Shown here one piece after another: positions 26,001-34,944 of a stretch of DNA of 41,759 bases. Position 1 is the stretch's first letter. Each line of letters begins with the position of its first letter. Position numbers and translations under genes: made by a program. The DNA is from Bacteroides pyogenes DSM 20611 = JCM 6294 (GTDB lineage Bacteria > Bacteroidota > Bacteroidia > Bacteroidales > Bacteroidaceae). The stretch spans positions 1 to 41,759 of the forward strand of contig NZ_KE386626.1 in the NCBI RefSeq assembly GCF_000428105.1. Direction: 5' to 3'. The notes under the pieces are model-generated. The model saw only the letters and a list, made by a program, of their open reading frames with translations. It ran no database searches and had not been told where the DNA came from.

Positions 26001-26991
26001 ACATGACAAGGGTGGCAGCGGCATCGGATTGTCGTATGCAAAAAGTCTCATAACCCACCACAGAGGACATATAGGCGCGTTGAACGCTCCCGGAAGAGGC
26101 GCCGTGTTTTACTTCGAACTGCCCGTCGTAACCAATGCGGGCGAAGCGGCAATCAACGCTTTTGCGGAAACACCGGCGGAGGTCGAAACGAAAGAGTCAT
26201 ACGACATAGACCTTGCCTTTTTACGAAAATTCGCCGTATTGGTGGTCGAAGATACCGCTGAATTACGAGGTTATCTGAAGGATACGCTGAGCGATTACTT
26301 CGACCGTGTATATACCGCAAAAGACGGTAAAGACGGACTGGAACAAATCAAAGAGCGATTGCCGGATATCATTATCAGCGATGTAATGATGCCCCGCATG
26401 AACGGCTTCGAGCTCTGCCGGCAAGTGAAGACGGACCTCGACATCAGCCATATCCCTTTTATCTTATTGACAGCTTACCATGATTCGCAAAACATGTATA
26501 CCGGCTACAAAACAGGAGCCGACGCTTTTTTGCCGAAACCTTTCGAGGCAGACGGTTTATTGGCCTTGATCAACAATCTGCTAAAACAGCGCGAACAAGT
26601 CAGGAAAAGATATAAAGAGAACAACCTGCTCACACATAAAGAGATGAGCTTCAGCAATGCGGATGAGAGCTTTCTTTTGAAGCTCGACACCCTTATAGCA
26701 GAACACATGAGCGACCCGAAGCTCGACGTCGCCTTTCTGGCTGCCAACATGTGTGTCAGCCGTTCTCTGCTGTTCAACAAAGTCAAGGCCATCACGGGAA
26801 TGGGCATCGTGGATTATGTGAACAAGCAGCGCATTGAAAAATCAATCGTGCTGCTCACAACAACCTCGATGAATATTACCGAAATATCGGAAATGACGGG
26901 ATTCTCGTCCTTGCGCTATTTCAGCAAGGTTTTTAAATCGATGAAAGGAGAAACGCCCTCCGCATACAGGAAACAAGACAAAAAGGAATAA
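23065..26991 (+). CDS. Hybrid two-component system protein (one-protein sensor/regulator)
   Basis: Senses a periplasmic ligand and directly controls transcription. 1308 residues from the ATG at 23065, chosen because a signal anchor (MNSLILKILSLFLLLGGSAG) follows it; an in-frame ATG at 22972 would bury this. Order: periplasmic beta-propeller repeats of the Reg_prop type (GYLWVGTESGLN, NLWVGTTTGIC, MIWIGTDGGGINRF), Y_Y_Y domain (about 670-750), TM about 757-778, HisKA with His811 in NISHELRTPL, HATPase with NALKFS and GGSGIGLSYAKSL, receiver with Asp1106 in ISDVMMPR and the PKPF lysine, and AraC-type HTH (about 1212-1308). All key residues are intact. Such proteins normally regulate adjacent polysaccharide loci; none is adjacent here. 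Confidence 0.93.
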   Translation: MNSLILKILSLFLLLGGSAGILRAQPPYYYYKQLGIGEGLSQSRVQCILNDHRGYLWVGTESGLNCYDRDHLKQYLHQPGNEKTLPANNIFFIAEDSLYNLWVGTTTGICLYDRENDCFKTLRNNGKPVFVASCLRVESGMLLAGSGAIYKYAYDNKELEALYYADDPAFYTPFWQMERCNNEQVLLNSRWHGIYSFNLKTHELKKIDSFTEKNYTCMYLDSRKRLWISSYGNGLYCYENNKLLKHFTTSNSPLTYDVIHDITERENQLWVATDGGGINIISTDDFSFTHIRRMQDDVHSFPANTIYRLYSDPANNMWAGSIRHGLIGIKNVYARSFRNVPFGNLYGLSNQTINSFFQDEEGMIWIGTDGGGINRFDPVTETFRHYPATQHEKVVSIVAYTPDELLFFSFNRGLFVFNKHTGQMRPFMLMDKEMNDKTCINGFSVNIQRIAEHKILFSAQHIFVYDTRTRKFDIVASMRKDYERNSPLVIKTVGTQTYLSDLKNICVYDSSDKSFQTIYRGEHIINDACMDSNEIFWLASAEGLVRYNPQTGKSELIQTGLFQEATSVVADSRNRIWIGTRRHLYVYSSLTHNFVKLDEVDGVLPNEYIFHATLPAKNGDIFMGGTTGMTVINASVHFDADAGHAIELLDVLLNGLPVSVGEESGKTSGTIEIPWNFSSLQLKVLLKEDDVFRKNIFRFSIDGLDPGLPISGSNSLVINHLPIGEYAINASYYTRSGEWSPKQQVLYLIVTPPWWKTGWFYAALILLTALLVYGTAYFFYRKKRARQKQEIIRLKNKMYEEKINFLTNISHELRTPLTLICAPLKRIIDREPENKSMENQLVPIYKQARQMKNIIDMVLDVRKLEEGKDVLHILPHLLNEWVRSVGDKFALEYEVKGIKLVYELDERIGKVPFDKNKCEFVLSNFLMNALKFSDSGSTTTLVTALSQEGDRVRVSVKDEGMGLNMVNTDSLFSSFYQGEHDKGGSGIGLSYAKSLITHHRGHIGALNAPGRGAVFYFELPVVTNAGEAAINAFAETPAEVETKESYDIDLAFLRKFAVLVVEDTAELRGYLKDTLSDYFDRVYTAKDGKDGLEQIKERLPDIIISDVMMPRMNGFELCRQVKTDLDISHIPFILLTAYHDSQNMYTGYKTGADAFLPKPFEADGLLALINNLLKQREQVRKRYKENNLLTHKEMSFSNADESFLLKLDTLIAEHMSDPKLDVAFLAANMCVSRSLLFNKVKAITGMGIVDYVNKQRIEKSIVLLTTTSMNITEISEMTGFSSLRYFSKVFKSMKGETPSAYRKQDKKE

Positions 26992-27080
26992 TGAGAAAAG
27001 GCTTCGAACGGCAAGAGACGCATCCGGTGCGCAAACGACGAAGCAGCAAGAGCCGGGAAATGGCGGAAAGTATGCACAGA

Positions 27081-27114
27081 TTTGTGTTTCAACCGAAAAA
27101 AGTCGTTATCTTTG
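27081..27114 (+). promoter_or_regulatory. Promoter of metG
   Basis: TTTG (27081-27084), 22 bases, TATCTTTG (27107-27114). The -7 box is perfect; the spacer is one base longer than the usual 19-21. The leader would be about 35 nt. Confidence 0.6.
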
Positions 27115-27155
27115 CATGTTTGTAACTCGGAAACAACAAAATACACACTCAATAA

Positions 27156-29195
27156 ATGGAAAAGCAATTCAAAAGAACCACCGTGACATCGGCGCTTCCG
27201 TATGCCAACGGTCCCGTTCACATCGGTCATCTGGCCGGTGTATATGTACCCGCGGATATCTATGTACGCTATCTGCGCCTGAAGAAAGAAGACGTGTTGT
27301 TCATCGGCGGATCGGACGAGCACGGAGTGCCCATCACCATCCGTGCCAAGAAAGAAGGAGTCACGCCGCAAGATGTGGTAGACCGCTATCACACGCTCAT
27401 CAAGAAATCGTTCGAAGAGTTCGGAATTTCGTTCGATGTATACAGCCGTACTACCTCGCCGACTCATCACCGGCTGGCTTCGGATTTTTTCAAAACATTG
27501 TACGAGAAAGGCGAATTCGTTGAAAAAACATCGGAACAGTACTACGACGAAGAGGCGGGTCAATTTCTTGCCGACCGCTACATCATCGGCGAATGCCCGC
27601 ACTGCCACTCGGAAGGAGCCTACGGAGACCAATGCGAAAAGTGCGGAACTTCTCTCTCGCCTACCGATCTGATCAACCCCAAAAGCGCCATCAGCGGAAG
27701 CAAACCGGTGATGAAAGAGACCAAACACTGGTATCTCCCGCTCGACAAGCACGAAGGATGGCTCCGCCAATGGATACTGGAAGGCCATAAAGAATGGCGT
27801 CCCAACGTATACGGACAATGCAAGAGCTGGCTCGACATGGGCTTGCAACCGCGTGCCGTGAGCCGCGACCTCGACTGGGGGATTCCTGTTCCCGTAGAAG
27901 GCGCCGAGGGGAAAGTGTTGTATGTATGGTTCGACGCGCCTATCGGATACATCTCGAATACGAAGGAGCTGCTTCCCGACAGTTGGGAGACTTGGTGGAA
28001 AGACCCTGAAACACGCCTCGTTCACTTCATCGGCAAAGACAATATCGTGTTTCACTGCATCGTGTTCCCTGCCATGCTGAAAGCCGAAGGAAGCTACATT
28101 CTGCCGGACAATGTGCCCGGCAACGAGTTCTTGAATCTGGAGGGCGACAAGATCTCCACCTCACGCAACTGGGCTGTATGGCTGCACGAGTATCTGACCG
28201 ACTTCCCCGGCAAGCAGGATGTGCTTCGCTATGTGCTCACAGCCAACGCTCCGGAAACAAAGGATAATGATTTTACGTGGAAGGACTTTCAGGCCCGCAA
28301 CAACAACGAGTTGGTGGCGGTATACGGCAACTTCGTCAACCGTGCCATGGTGTTGACGCAGAAATATTTCAACGGATGTGTGCCGGTCTGCAGCGAACTG
28401 ACGGAGTACGACCGGGAAACACTGAAAGAGTTTGCCGACGTAAAAGCCGAAGTGGAGAAACTGCTCGATGTATTCAAGTTCCGCGACGCACAGAAAGAGG
28501 CCATGAATCTGGCACGTATCGGAAACAAATACCTTGCCGATACCGAACCGTGGAAGTTGGCCAAAACAGATATGGAGCGTGTGGGCACCATCCTCAACAT
28601 CTCTCTGCAGTTGGTTGCCAACCTTGCCATCGCTTTCGAACCATTCTTGCCTTTCAGCTCGGAAAGACTTCGCAAAATGCTGAATATGGACAATTTCGAA
28701 TGGGGCGAACTCGGACGAAGCGACCTGCTTCCGATGGGACATCAGCTGAACAAGCCGGAACTCCTGTTCGAAAAGATCGAAGACGCCACTATCGAAGCGC
28801 AAGTGCAAAAACTGCTCGATACCAAAAAAGCCAACGATGAAGCCAACCATAAAGCAAACCCCGTAAGGGCAAACATCGAGTTCGATGATTTCCTGAAGCT
28901 GGATATCCGCGTGGGAACAGTGCTCGAATGCCAAAAAGTGCCGAAGGCGGACAAGCTACTTCAATTCAAGATAGACGACGGGCTGGAGACGCGCACCATT
29001 GTTTCGGGCATCGCCAAATATTACGCTCCGGAAGAGCTGACAGGCAAGCAGGTTTGCTTCATCGCCAACTTGCCGCCGCGCAAACTGAAAGGTATTGTCA
29101 GCGAAGGAATGATTCTGAGCGCCGAAAATCACGACGGCAGCCTGGCCGTTATCATGCCGGGAAAGGAGGTAAAGCCGGGCAGTGAAGTAAAATAA
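27156..29195 (+). CDS. metG: Methionyl-tRNA synthetase
   Basis: Charges tRNA-Met. 679 residues of the long MetG1 type: class I HIGH motif exact at 22-25, zinc knuckle Cys147/150/160/163 (CPHC...CEKC), KMSKS equivalent KISTS (332-336), anticodon-binding helical domain, and a C-terminal EMAP/tRNA_bind domain (about 575-679, [27 protein letters not shown]) used for dimerisation and tRNA binding. It leads the strand series into the flippase gene after only 4 bp, so the housekeeping promoter may also drive the glycan genes. Confidence 0.97.
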   Translation: MEKQFKRTTVTSALPYANGPVHIGHLAGVYVPADIYVRYLRLKKEDVLFIGGSDEHGVPITIRAKKEGVTPQDVVDRYHTLIKKSFEEFGISFDVYSRTTSPTHHRLASDFFKTLYEKGEFVEKTSEQYYDEEAGQFLADRYIIGECPHCHSEGAYGDQCEKCGTSLSPTDLINPKSAISGSKPVMKETKHWYLPLDKHEGWLRQWILEGHKEWRPNVYGQCKSWLDMGLQPRAVSRDLDWGIPVPVEGAEGKVLYVWFDAPIGYISNTKELLPDSWETWWKDPETRLVHFIGKDNIVFHCIVFPAMLKAEGSYILPDNVPGNEFLNLEGDKISTSRNWAVWLHEYLTDFPGKQDVLRYVLTANAPETKDNDFTWKDFQARNNNELVAVYGNFVNRAMVLTQKYFNGCVPVCSELTEYDRETLKEFADVKAEVEKLLDVFKFRDAQKEAMNLARIGNKYLADTEPWKLAKTDMERVGTILNISLQLVANLAIAFEPFLPFSSERLRKMLNMDNFEWGELGRSDLLPMGHQLNKPELLFEKIEDATIEAQVQKLLDTKKANDEANHKANPVRANIEFDDFLKLDIRVGTVLECQKVPKADKLLQFKIDDGLETRTIVSGIAKYYAPEELTGKQVCFIANLPPRKLKGIVSEGMILSAENHDGSLAVIMPGKEVKPGSEVK

Positions 29196-29199
29196 CGAA

Positions 29200-30645
29200 A
29201 TGACGGAACAGTCACTGAAACAAAAAACAGCCAGAGGACTCTTCTGGGGAGGATTCAGCAACGGCGTTCAGCAATTGCTGAATCTTCTCTTCGGTATTGT
29301 TCTTGCCCGCCTGCTGGACGATACCGACTACGGAATGATCGGCGTGCTTGCCATCTTTATGGCTGTGGCAAACACGCTTCAGGAAAGCGGATTCACCGCC
29401 GCCCTCGCCAATAAGCGAAACATTACCCACGAAGATTACAACGCTGTCTTTTGGTTCAGCCTGCTCATGGGAACAGGGATGTACATCGTGCTGTTCTTCT
29501 CCGCTCCGCTGATAGCCCGCTTCTTCAAAGCCCCCGAACTGGTTCCGCTTTCCCGCTACCTGTTTCTGGGTTTTGTTTTTTCAAGTTCCGCCACAGCGCA
29601 CAGCGCCTACTTATTCCGGAATCTGATGGTGAAGCAGAAAGCCATCTCACAGATTCCTTCCCTCATCCTGTCGGGAACGGTCGGCATCCTGATGGCATAC
29701 CACGGAATGTCTTATTGGGGCATCGCCACACAAAGCCTCGTCTATATCGGAACCATCAATCTTTGCTTCTGGTACTTCTCTCCGTGGAGGCCAACTTTCA
29801 AAATAAACTTCCGCCCGATTAAAGAGATGTTCGGATTCAGCAGCAAGATTCTTGTGACGAACATCTTCCTTCAAATCAACAACAACCTGCTTTCCACCAT
29901 ATTGGGACGCTTCTATTCGAAAGCGGAAGTGGGAATCTACACTCAGTCGAACAAATGGACAGCCATGGGGTTCTCACTGATCGGAGGCATGGTAAACAGC
30001 GTCGCGCAACCCGTACTCGCTGAAGTATCCAACGACAACGAGCGGCAGCAGAACGTGCTGCGGAAGATGTTGCGCTTTACCGCGTTCCTGTCTTTTCCCG
30101 CCATGTTCGGACTGGCGCTGATTTCGGAAGAGTTCATCATCATTACCATCACCGAGAAATGGGCTGCCTGTATTCCCGTTCTTCAAGCGCTTTGTTTGTG
30201 GGGCGCATTCGTTCCCGTCACCAACCTCTATTCGAATCTGATCCTCAGCAAAGGGAAATCCGATATTTACATGTGGAATACCATCGCGCTGAGCCTGCTT
30301 CAGTTAGGCGTGATGCTTGCCGCCCACCCCTACGGCCTTCAAACAATGATTCTCTTGTTTGTGCTCATCAATGTGGGATGGCTGGGCGTCTGGCAATATT
30401 TCGTATGGAAACTCACCGGGCTCAGCGTATGGAAAGCGATGAAAGACATTCTTCCGTTCGCGCTGATTGCCGCCGCCACGATGATTGCCACCTATTATAT
30501 CACGATGTCCATCGGCAACAGATACCTGATGCTGGGAGCTAAAATACTGACGGCGGCCGCCATCTACACATTCGCCATGTGGATAAGCCATGCAGCCATC
30601 TTCAGAGAGGTAATAGCCTACATCCGCCGGAAAAGCCCGGTATAA
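29200..30645 (+). CDS. Wzx-type polysaccharide flippase (MOP superfamily)
   Basis: Flips lipid-linked oligosaccharide across the inner membrane. 481 residues with about 12-14 membrane helices. It opens LKQKTARGLFWGGFSNGVQQLLNLLFGIVLARLL and DYGMIGVLAIFMA, the usual opening of the WzxC / MOP flippase group, with SKAEVGIYTQSNKW in the centre. It follows metG by 4 bp and heads the glycosyltransferase genes. No Wzy polymerase is seen nearby, so the product could be a single unit (O-glycan) or polymerase may lie elsewhere. Confidence 0.9.
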   Translation: MTEQSLKQKTARGLFWGGFSNGVQQLLNLLFGIVLARLLDDTDYGMIGVLAIFMAVANTLQESGFTAALANKRNITHEDYNAVFWFSLLMGTGMYIVLFFSAPLIARFFKAPELVPLSRYLFLGFVFSSSATAHSAYLFRNLMVKQKAISQIPSLILSGTVGILMAYHGMSYWGIATQSLVYIGTINLCFWYFSPWRPTFKINFRPIKEMFGFSSKILVTNIFLQINNNLLSTILGRFYSKAEVGIYTQSNKWTAMGFSLIGGMVNSVAQPVLAEVSNDNERQQNVLRKMLRFTAFLSFPAMFGLALISEEFIIITITEKWAACIPVLQALCLWGAFVPVTNLYSNLILSKGKSDIYMWNTIALSLLQLGVMLAAHPYGLQTMILLFVLINVGWLGVWQYFVWKLTGLSVWKAMKDILPFALIAAATMIATYYITMSIGNRYLMLGAKILTAAAIYTFAMWISHAAIFREVIAYIRRKSPV

Positions 30646-30651
30646 ATAAAC

Positions 30652-30682
30652 GAACCGGAACGATCCGATCGAGCTCCGGTTC
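30652..30682 (+). terminator. Hairpin between flippase and glycosyltransferase genes
   Basis: GAACCGGA (30652-30659) and TCCGGTTC (30675-30682) form a perfect 8-bp stem with a 15-nt loop. No T-run follows, so it is more likely an attenuating or mRNA-stabilising structure than a full stop. Confidence 0.4.
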
Positions 30683-30718
30683 CATTCAATCAATCAGTAA
30701 AAGAAGAAAGGAAAAGCC

Positions 30719-31720
30719 ATGCCAACCGTTCAGAACTACATCGCCACCTGGTTTTACAAAGAATCGAAAGAGGAAGCCAGTTTCTATCCGCAAGCCGGAA
30801 AAACCGGAGATTCGGAGCTGGTGCATTCCATCTACATGCAGATACAGGTCCCGTTCTTTACCACGTTCAGACATTACAACCCGGACGCGAAGCTGCTGTT
30901 CTTCACCAACGTAGAGCAGTTGCCTCATTATCTGGACGAACTGTTTGCCGGGCTCGATGTCGAAATCGTTCGCCTTCCTTACCGGTGCATTCCCCCCAAA
31001 GGATGGTACAAAGCATGGAGAAACCAGTTTTACCTGTACGATATATGGCAATATATGGGCGGGCGGATGCAGGCGGCCGACAACCTGCTGATATGCGATG
31101 CCGATTGTCTGTGCACCACCTCACTGACGCCTTTGTTTGAAGAAGCCTCCGCCTGCGGAAGCGCACTGTACGAGTTTACAACCGATGCCGGGACCATGGT
31201 GAACGGCATCACGCTGAAAGAGATGAACGAGCTTTACGAAGCCTGCTACGGCGAGAAGCCCTCGACTCCGCTGTACTATTACGGCGGAGAGTTCATCGTT
31301 CTTCGCGGCGACAAGGTGAAAGCGGTGAATGAAGCTTACCGCCCGCTTTGGGAATACAACCTGCAACTCTTTGCCGATGCACGCCCGAAGCTGAATGAAG
31401 AGGCTTTGTTCTTCAGCGTATTGGCGGAGCGCCTGCACATCCGCAACGATATTGCCAACCGGTATACCAAACGTATGTGGACTTCCCCCCGATTCAACAA
31501 TGTGAAAGAGGGCGACGAATCGCTTGCCGTATGGCATCTGCCTTACGAGAAGAAGCGAGGGCTGTATTATCTTTACCGGCTCTTGCGCAAGCAACCTTTC
31601 ATTGCCGACGAAAAAGCCTTTTGGAAAAAGGCCGCTTTCTACACCGGCATTCCGAGAATCAGCGCGCGAAAGAAGCTGAAAGACCTGCAAACCGCTCTGT
31701 GGCAAAAAATAAGGTTCTAA
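30719..31720 (+). CDS. Glycosyltransferase-like protein with DXD motif
   Basis: 333 residues, cytoplasmic. The core reads FFTTFRHYNPDAKLLFFTN, then NLLICDADCLC with the metal/nucleotide-sugar-binding DAD at 127-129, and later YYGGEFIVLRGD and NEEALFFSVLAERL. This resembles GT-A nucleotide-diphospho-sugar transferases (GT8-like), though assignment to a CAZy family is uncertain. It is 73 bp after the flippase and 16 bp before the next transferase, consistent with building the flipped glycan. Confidence 0.75.
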   Translation: MPTVQNYIATWFYKESKEEASFYPQAGKTGDSELVHSIYMQIQVPFFTTFRHYNPDAKLLFFTNVEQLPHYLDELFAGLDVEIVRLPYRCIPPKGWYKAWRNQFYLYDIWQYMGGRMQAADNLLICDADCLCTTSLTPLFEEASACGSALYEFTTDAGTMVNGITLKEMNELYEACYGEKPSTPLYYYGGEFIVLRGDKVKAVNEAYRPLWEYNLQLFADARPKLNEEALFFSVLAERLHIRNDIANRYTKRMWTSPRFNNVKEGDESLAVWHLPYEKKRGLYYLYRLLRKQPFIADEKAFWKKAAFYTGIPRISARKKLKDLQTALWQKIRF

Positions 31721-31736
31721 CAACGAAAAAAGAAAC

Positions 31737-32711
31737 ATGAGAATACTCGCAATCATCGTATCGTACAACTTCGAACGCTGGATAGACCGATGTCTGGGAA
31801 GCATCCGCGAGAGCGAACACCCCGCCGATGTGGTGGTGGTAGACAACGCTTCGCACGACCGCACGCCGGAGTTGATAGCCGCCCGCTATCCGGAGGTGCG
31901 CCTCATACGCAGCCCGAAGAATCTGGGGTTCGGGAAAGCCAACAACATCGGCATGAAGATTGCCCTCGAAGAAGGGTACGATGCTGTTTTTCTGCTGAAT
32001 CAAGACGCCTGGGTAGATAAAAAGACAATCGGCACACTGGCGCGGATGCTCCGCCGTCAACCGGCATACGGCATACTCTCTCCCGTTCATCTGACGGGCA
32101 ACGGCGACAAACCCGATCCGGGATTCGCCCAATACGCCCGGATTTTCTCCTTAGAAGATTTGCCCGAAGAAGAAAAAATAACCGACGTGCCCTTCGTCAA
32201 TGCCGCTTTCTGGATGATTCCGGCCAATGTGCTACGCACCGTGGGCGGTTTCTCTTCGCTGTTTTATCATTACGGCGAAGACAAAGACTACATCAACCGC
32301 CTCAGCTTCCACGGTTACCGGACGGGCTATGTGCCTACCGTATACGGTTGCCACGACCGCGAATACAGAGAAGTCACCCGCGAGGCCTTTCTCCGCTCCG
32401 AACAAGTGTATCTGCTTTCGGAGTATGCCAACATCAACCATTCTCTTGGGAAAGCTTTCGGATACGGAGTGCTGGCAGGAATAAAAAAAGCGGCGGAAGC
32501 GCTCGCCAAAGGGGAGTTCTCGAATGCCGGAGCCTTTCTCTCCATCAGCGGTGAACTGCTTCTCCGGAGCAGAGCAATCATGCAGGTGCGGAAAGCCGTG
32601 CGTCAACCCTCTCCTCACTTCATACGGCAGGCAGAACTTCCGTCGTCCTGCTCCGATGAAGGCAAAAACGAAGAATCCACCTTGTCGAACCCGAAATATA
32701 AAAACCGATGA
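31737..32711 (+). CDS. Family 2 glycosyltransferase (rhamnosyltransferase-like)
   Basis: 324 residues. GT-A fold of GT2: ILAIIVSYNFERWIDRCLGSI, VVVVDNASHDRTPELI, SPKNLGFGKANNIGM, FLLNQDAWVD (DXD-equivalent QDA), and FSSLFYHYGEDKDYINRL with the catalytic-base ED. The NLGFGKANN signature is common in rhamnosyl- and related transferases of O-antigen loci. The C-terminal 90 residues are basic and may touch the membrane. It overlaps the next gene by 4 bp. Confidence 0.9.
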   Translation: MRILAIIVSYNFERWIDRCLGSIRESEHPADVVVVDNASHDRTPELIAARYPEVRLIRSPKNLGFGKANNIGMKIALEEGYDAVFLLNQDAWVDKKTIGTLARMLRRQPAYGILSPVHLTGNGDKPDPGFAQYARIFSLEDLPEEEKITDVPFVNAAFWMIPANVLRTVGGFSSLFYHYGEDKDYINRLSFHGYRTGYVPTVYGCHDREYREVTREAFLRSEQVYLLSEYANINHSLGKAFGYGVLAGIKKAAEALAKGEFSNAGAFLSISGELLLRSRAIMQVRKAVRQPSPHFIRQAELPSSCSDEGKNEESTLSNPKYKNR

Positions 32712-33622
32712 CGAATCTATCTCCCATCCTGCTGTTTGTCTACAACCGCCCCGAGCATACGCGCCGTTGCATTGCCGCCCTGAAAGCAAACGCTCCGGCG
32801 GCACAAAGCATGCTGTTCGTCTACTCCGACGCCGCACGCACGCCGGAAAACCGCGAAGCGGTGGAAGCCACCCGGCAGTTCATTCGCAGCATCGACGGAT
32901 TCGCGTCGGTCACCATCATCGAACGGACAGAAAATTGGGGTCTGGCAAAGAACGTAATAGACGGGGTGACGACACAGGTGAAACGCTTCGGACGGGTCAT
33001 CGTGCTGGAAGACGATTTAATCGTGGCGCCTTACTTCCTGCAATTCATGAACGACGCGCTGGAAACCTATCGGGACGAACCGCGCGTGGGACATATACAG
33101 GCCTGCGATTTCACCAAAGAACCTTCGCTGCCCGATACCTTTTATATCAAATGGACGGGAAGCTGGGGATGGGGAACTTGGGAAAGGGCGTGGCAGCTCT
33201 TCAACCCCGACGGGAAAGAACTGCTGCGCCAACTGGAAGAGCGGAAGCTCACCCGCACGTTCGACTTCGACGGTACGTACGGATTTACACGCATGTTGCG
33301 CAGGCAGATAGAAGGAAAAAACAATTCATGGGCCATCCGCTGGAACGCCAGCCTGTTTCTCGCCGACGTGCTATCGCTCAATACCGGTCGCTCTCTCGTA
33401 CGGAACATCGGGTTCGACGGCAGCGGAACGCACTGCGGAAGTGAAGGACTATACGACTCCGACCTTTGGATGCAGCCTTTGCCGGTAGAGAAACTGCTTC
33501 CGGTGGAAGAGAACAAGGAAGCCCGGAGGGTGTTCGCCCGCTATTATCACCGCACCAATTCGTTCCTGCCCAAAGCCATCAGGAGAATAAAACGAACGCT
33601 GAAAGGAGATTTCGGGGCGTAA
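32708..33622 (+). CDS. Glycosyltransferase, GNT-I/GT2-like
   Basis: 304 residues. It starts SPILLFVYNRPEHTRRCIAAL, then FVYSDAARTPEN, ENWGLAKNVIDGV and FGRVIVLEDDLIVAPYFLQFMNDAL. The EDD triplet in this context is the metal-binding motif of the GNT-I-like (GT13/GT2-related) sugar transferases. WTGSWGWGTWERAWQLF is typical of Bacteroidetes members. Translationally coupled to the preceding transferase by an ATGA overlap. Acceptor and sugar unknown. Confidence 0.85.
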   Translation: MTNLSPILLFVYNRPEHTRRCIAALKANAPAAQSMLFVYSDAARTPENREAVEATRQFIRSIDGFASVTIIERTENWGLAKNVIDGVTTQVKRFGRVIVLEDDLIVAPYFLQFMNDALETYRDEPRVGHIQACDFTKEPSLPDTFYIKWTGSWGWGTWERAWQLFNPDGKELLRQLEERKLTRTFDFDGTYGFTRMLRRQIEGKNNSWAIRWNASLFLADVLSLNTGRSLVRNIGFDGSGTHCGSEGLYDSDLWMQPLPVEKLLPVEENKEARRVFARYYHRTNSFLPKAIRRIKRTLKGDFGA

Positions 33623-33648
33623 AACTCTCGATTAAGCATAAAAAAGAG

Positions 33649-33656
33649 TACTTTTG
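33649..33656 (+). promoter_or_regulatory. Internal promoter -7 box before the GT4 gene
   Basis: TACTTTTG matches TAnnTTTG exactly and lies 22 bp before the ATG at 33679. The -33 element is poor. It would give the last two transferases separate expression. Confidence 0.4.
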
Positions 33657-33678
33657 CCTAAACTTTCTTCCGAACATT

Positions 33679-34944
33679 ATGAGGGTACTCATCATCAATA
33701 CGTCCGAACGGACAGGCGGCGCGGCGGTAGCTGCCGGTCGTCTGCTGGAAGCGCTGAAGAACAACGGCGTAAAAGCCAAAATGCTGGTACGCGACAAGCA
33801 GACCGAACGCCCCAGTGTGGTGGAGATTAACCGCAATTGGTTGCAAGTATGGCGGTTTGTGTGGGAACGTGTCGTGATCTGGAAAGCCAACCGCTTCCGG
33901 CGAAACAACCTTTTTGCGGTGAGCATCGCCAATACGGGTACGGACATCACTTCACTGCCGGAGTTTCAGCAAGCCGACATCATTCATCTGCACTGGATCA
34001 ATCAAGGGATGCTTGCGCTGACCGATATTCGCAGCATATTGGAAACGGGAAAGGCGGTAGTGTGGACGATGCACGACATGTGGCCCTGCACGGGAATCTG
34101 CCACCATGCCCGCGAATGCACCCGTTATGAAGAAGAATGCCGGCACTGCCCTTTCCTATACGGAGGAGGAAGCAGGAAAGACTTGTCGACACGCATATTC
34201 CGGAAAAAGAAAAAGCTGTACGAAGCGGCTCCCGTCACATTCGTCGCATGCAGCCGTTGGCTCGAAGAGAAAGCAAAAGCGAGCGCACTGCTCGCAGGTC
34301 ATCGCATTGTCAGCATTCCGAACGCCATCAATACGAATTTGTTCAAGCCGCACGATAAGAAAGAAGCCCGCCGCAGATGCAACCTTCCTTCAGAAGGGAA
34401 ACTGCTCCTTTTCGGTTCCGTAAAGATTACCGACAAACGAAAAGGGATAGACTATCTGATCGAATCGTGCAAGCTGCTGGCCGAACAGCATCCCGAATGG
34501 AAGGAGTCGCTGAATGTCGTTGCATTCGGCAACCGGTCGGAAGAACTTCAAGACCTGCTCCCTTTCCGTGTACACGCATTGCCGTATGTGAAAAACGAAC
34601 ACGAGCTGGCGGATATTTACAATGCCGTCGACCTCTTCGTGACTCCTTCGCTCGAAGAAAACCTGCCCAACATGATTATGGAAGCCATGGCGTGCGGCGT
34701 ACCCTGCGTAGGATTCGACACGGGAGGCATCCCCGAGATGATAGACCACCTGCACAACGGATACGTGGCGCAATACAAATCGGCGGAGGACTTCGCCAAC
34801 GGCATTCACTGGGTATTGACGGAGAAGGACTACGCCGAACTCTCCGCACAGACATGCCGGAAAGCAATGGCCAACTATTCGGAAAGCGCGATAGCCAAAA
34901 AGTACATCAACATATACAACCAAATAACGGGACAACATGAGTGA
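33679..34944 (+). CDS. Family 4 glycosyltransferase
   Basis: 421 residues from the ATG at 33679 (MRVLIINTSERTGGAAVAAG). GT-B fold: N-terminal acceptor domain with DIIHLHWINQGML and WTMHDMWPCTG; C-terminal nucleotide-sugar domain with LFGSVKITDKRKGIDYLI, VTPSLEENLPNMIMEAMACG and GGIPEMI. The E-x7-E retaining-GT4 motif is present (Glu in LEEN and in MEAMA). The Cys-rich stretch ICHHARECTRYEEECRHC is typical of the WcaC-like group. The upstream frame is open to 33466 but overlaps the preceding gene heavily, so it is not used. The end overlaps the next gene by 8 bp. Confidence 0.92.
   Translation: MRVLIINTSERTGGAAVAAGRLLEALKNNGVKAKMLVRDKQTERPSVVEINRNWLQVWRFVWERVVIWKANRFRRNNLFAVSIANTGTDITSLPEFQQADIIHLHWINQGMLALTDIRSILETGKAVVWTMHDMWPCTGICHHARECTRYEEECRHCPFLYGGGSRKDLSTRIFRKKKKLYEAAPVTFVACSRWLEEKAKASALLAGHRIVSIPNAINTNLFKPHDKKEARRRCNLPSEGKLLLFGSVKITDKRKGIDYLIESCKLLAEQHPEWKESLNVVAFGNRSEELQDLLPFRVHALPYVKNEHELADIYNAVDLFVTPSLEENLPNMIMEAMACGVPCVGFDTGGIPEMIDHLHNGYVAQYKSAEDFANGIHWVLTEKDYAELSAQTCRKAMANYSESAIAKKYINIYNQITGQHE

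Noticed and set aside
33466..33678. Upstream extension of the GT4 gene
   Set aside because: It overlaps the preceding transferase in another frame; the family's N-terminus begins at 33679 after an internal promoter.
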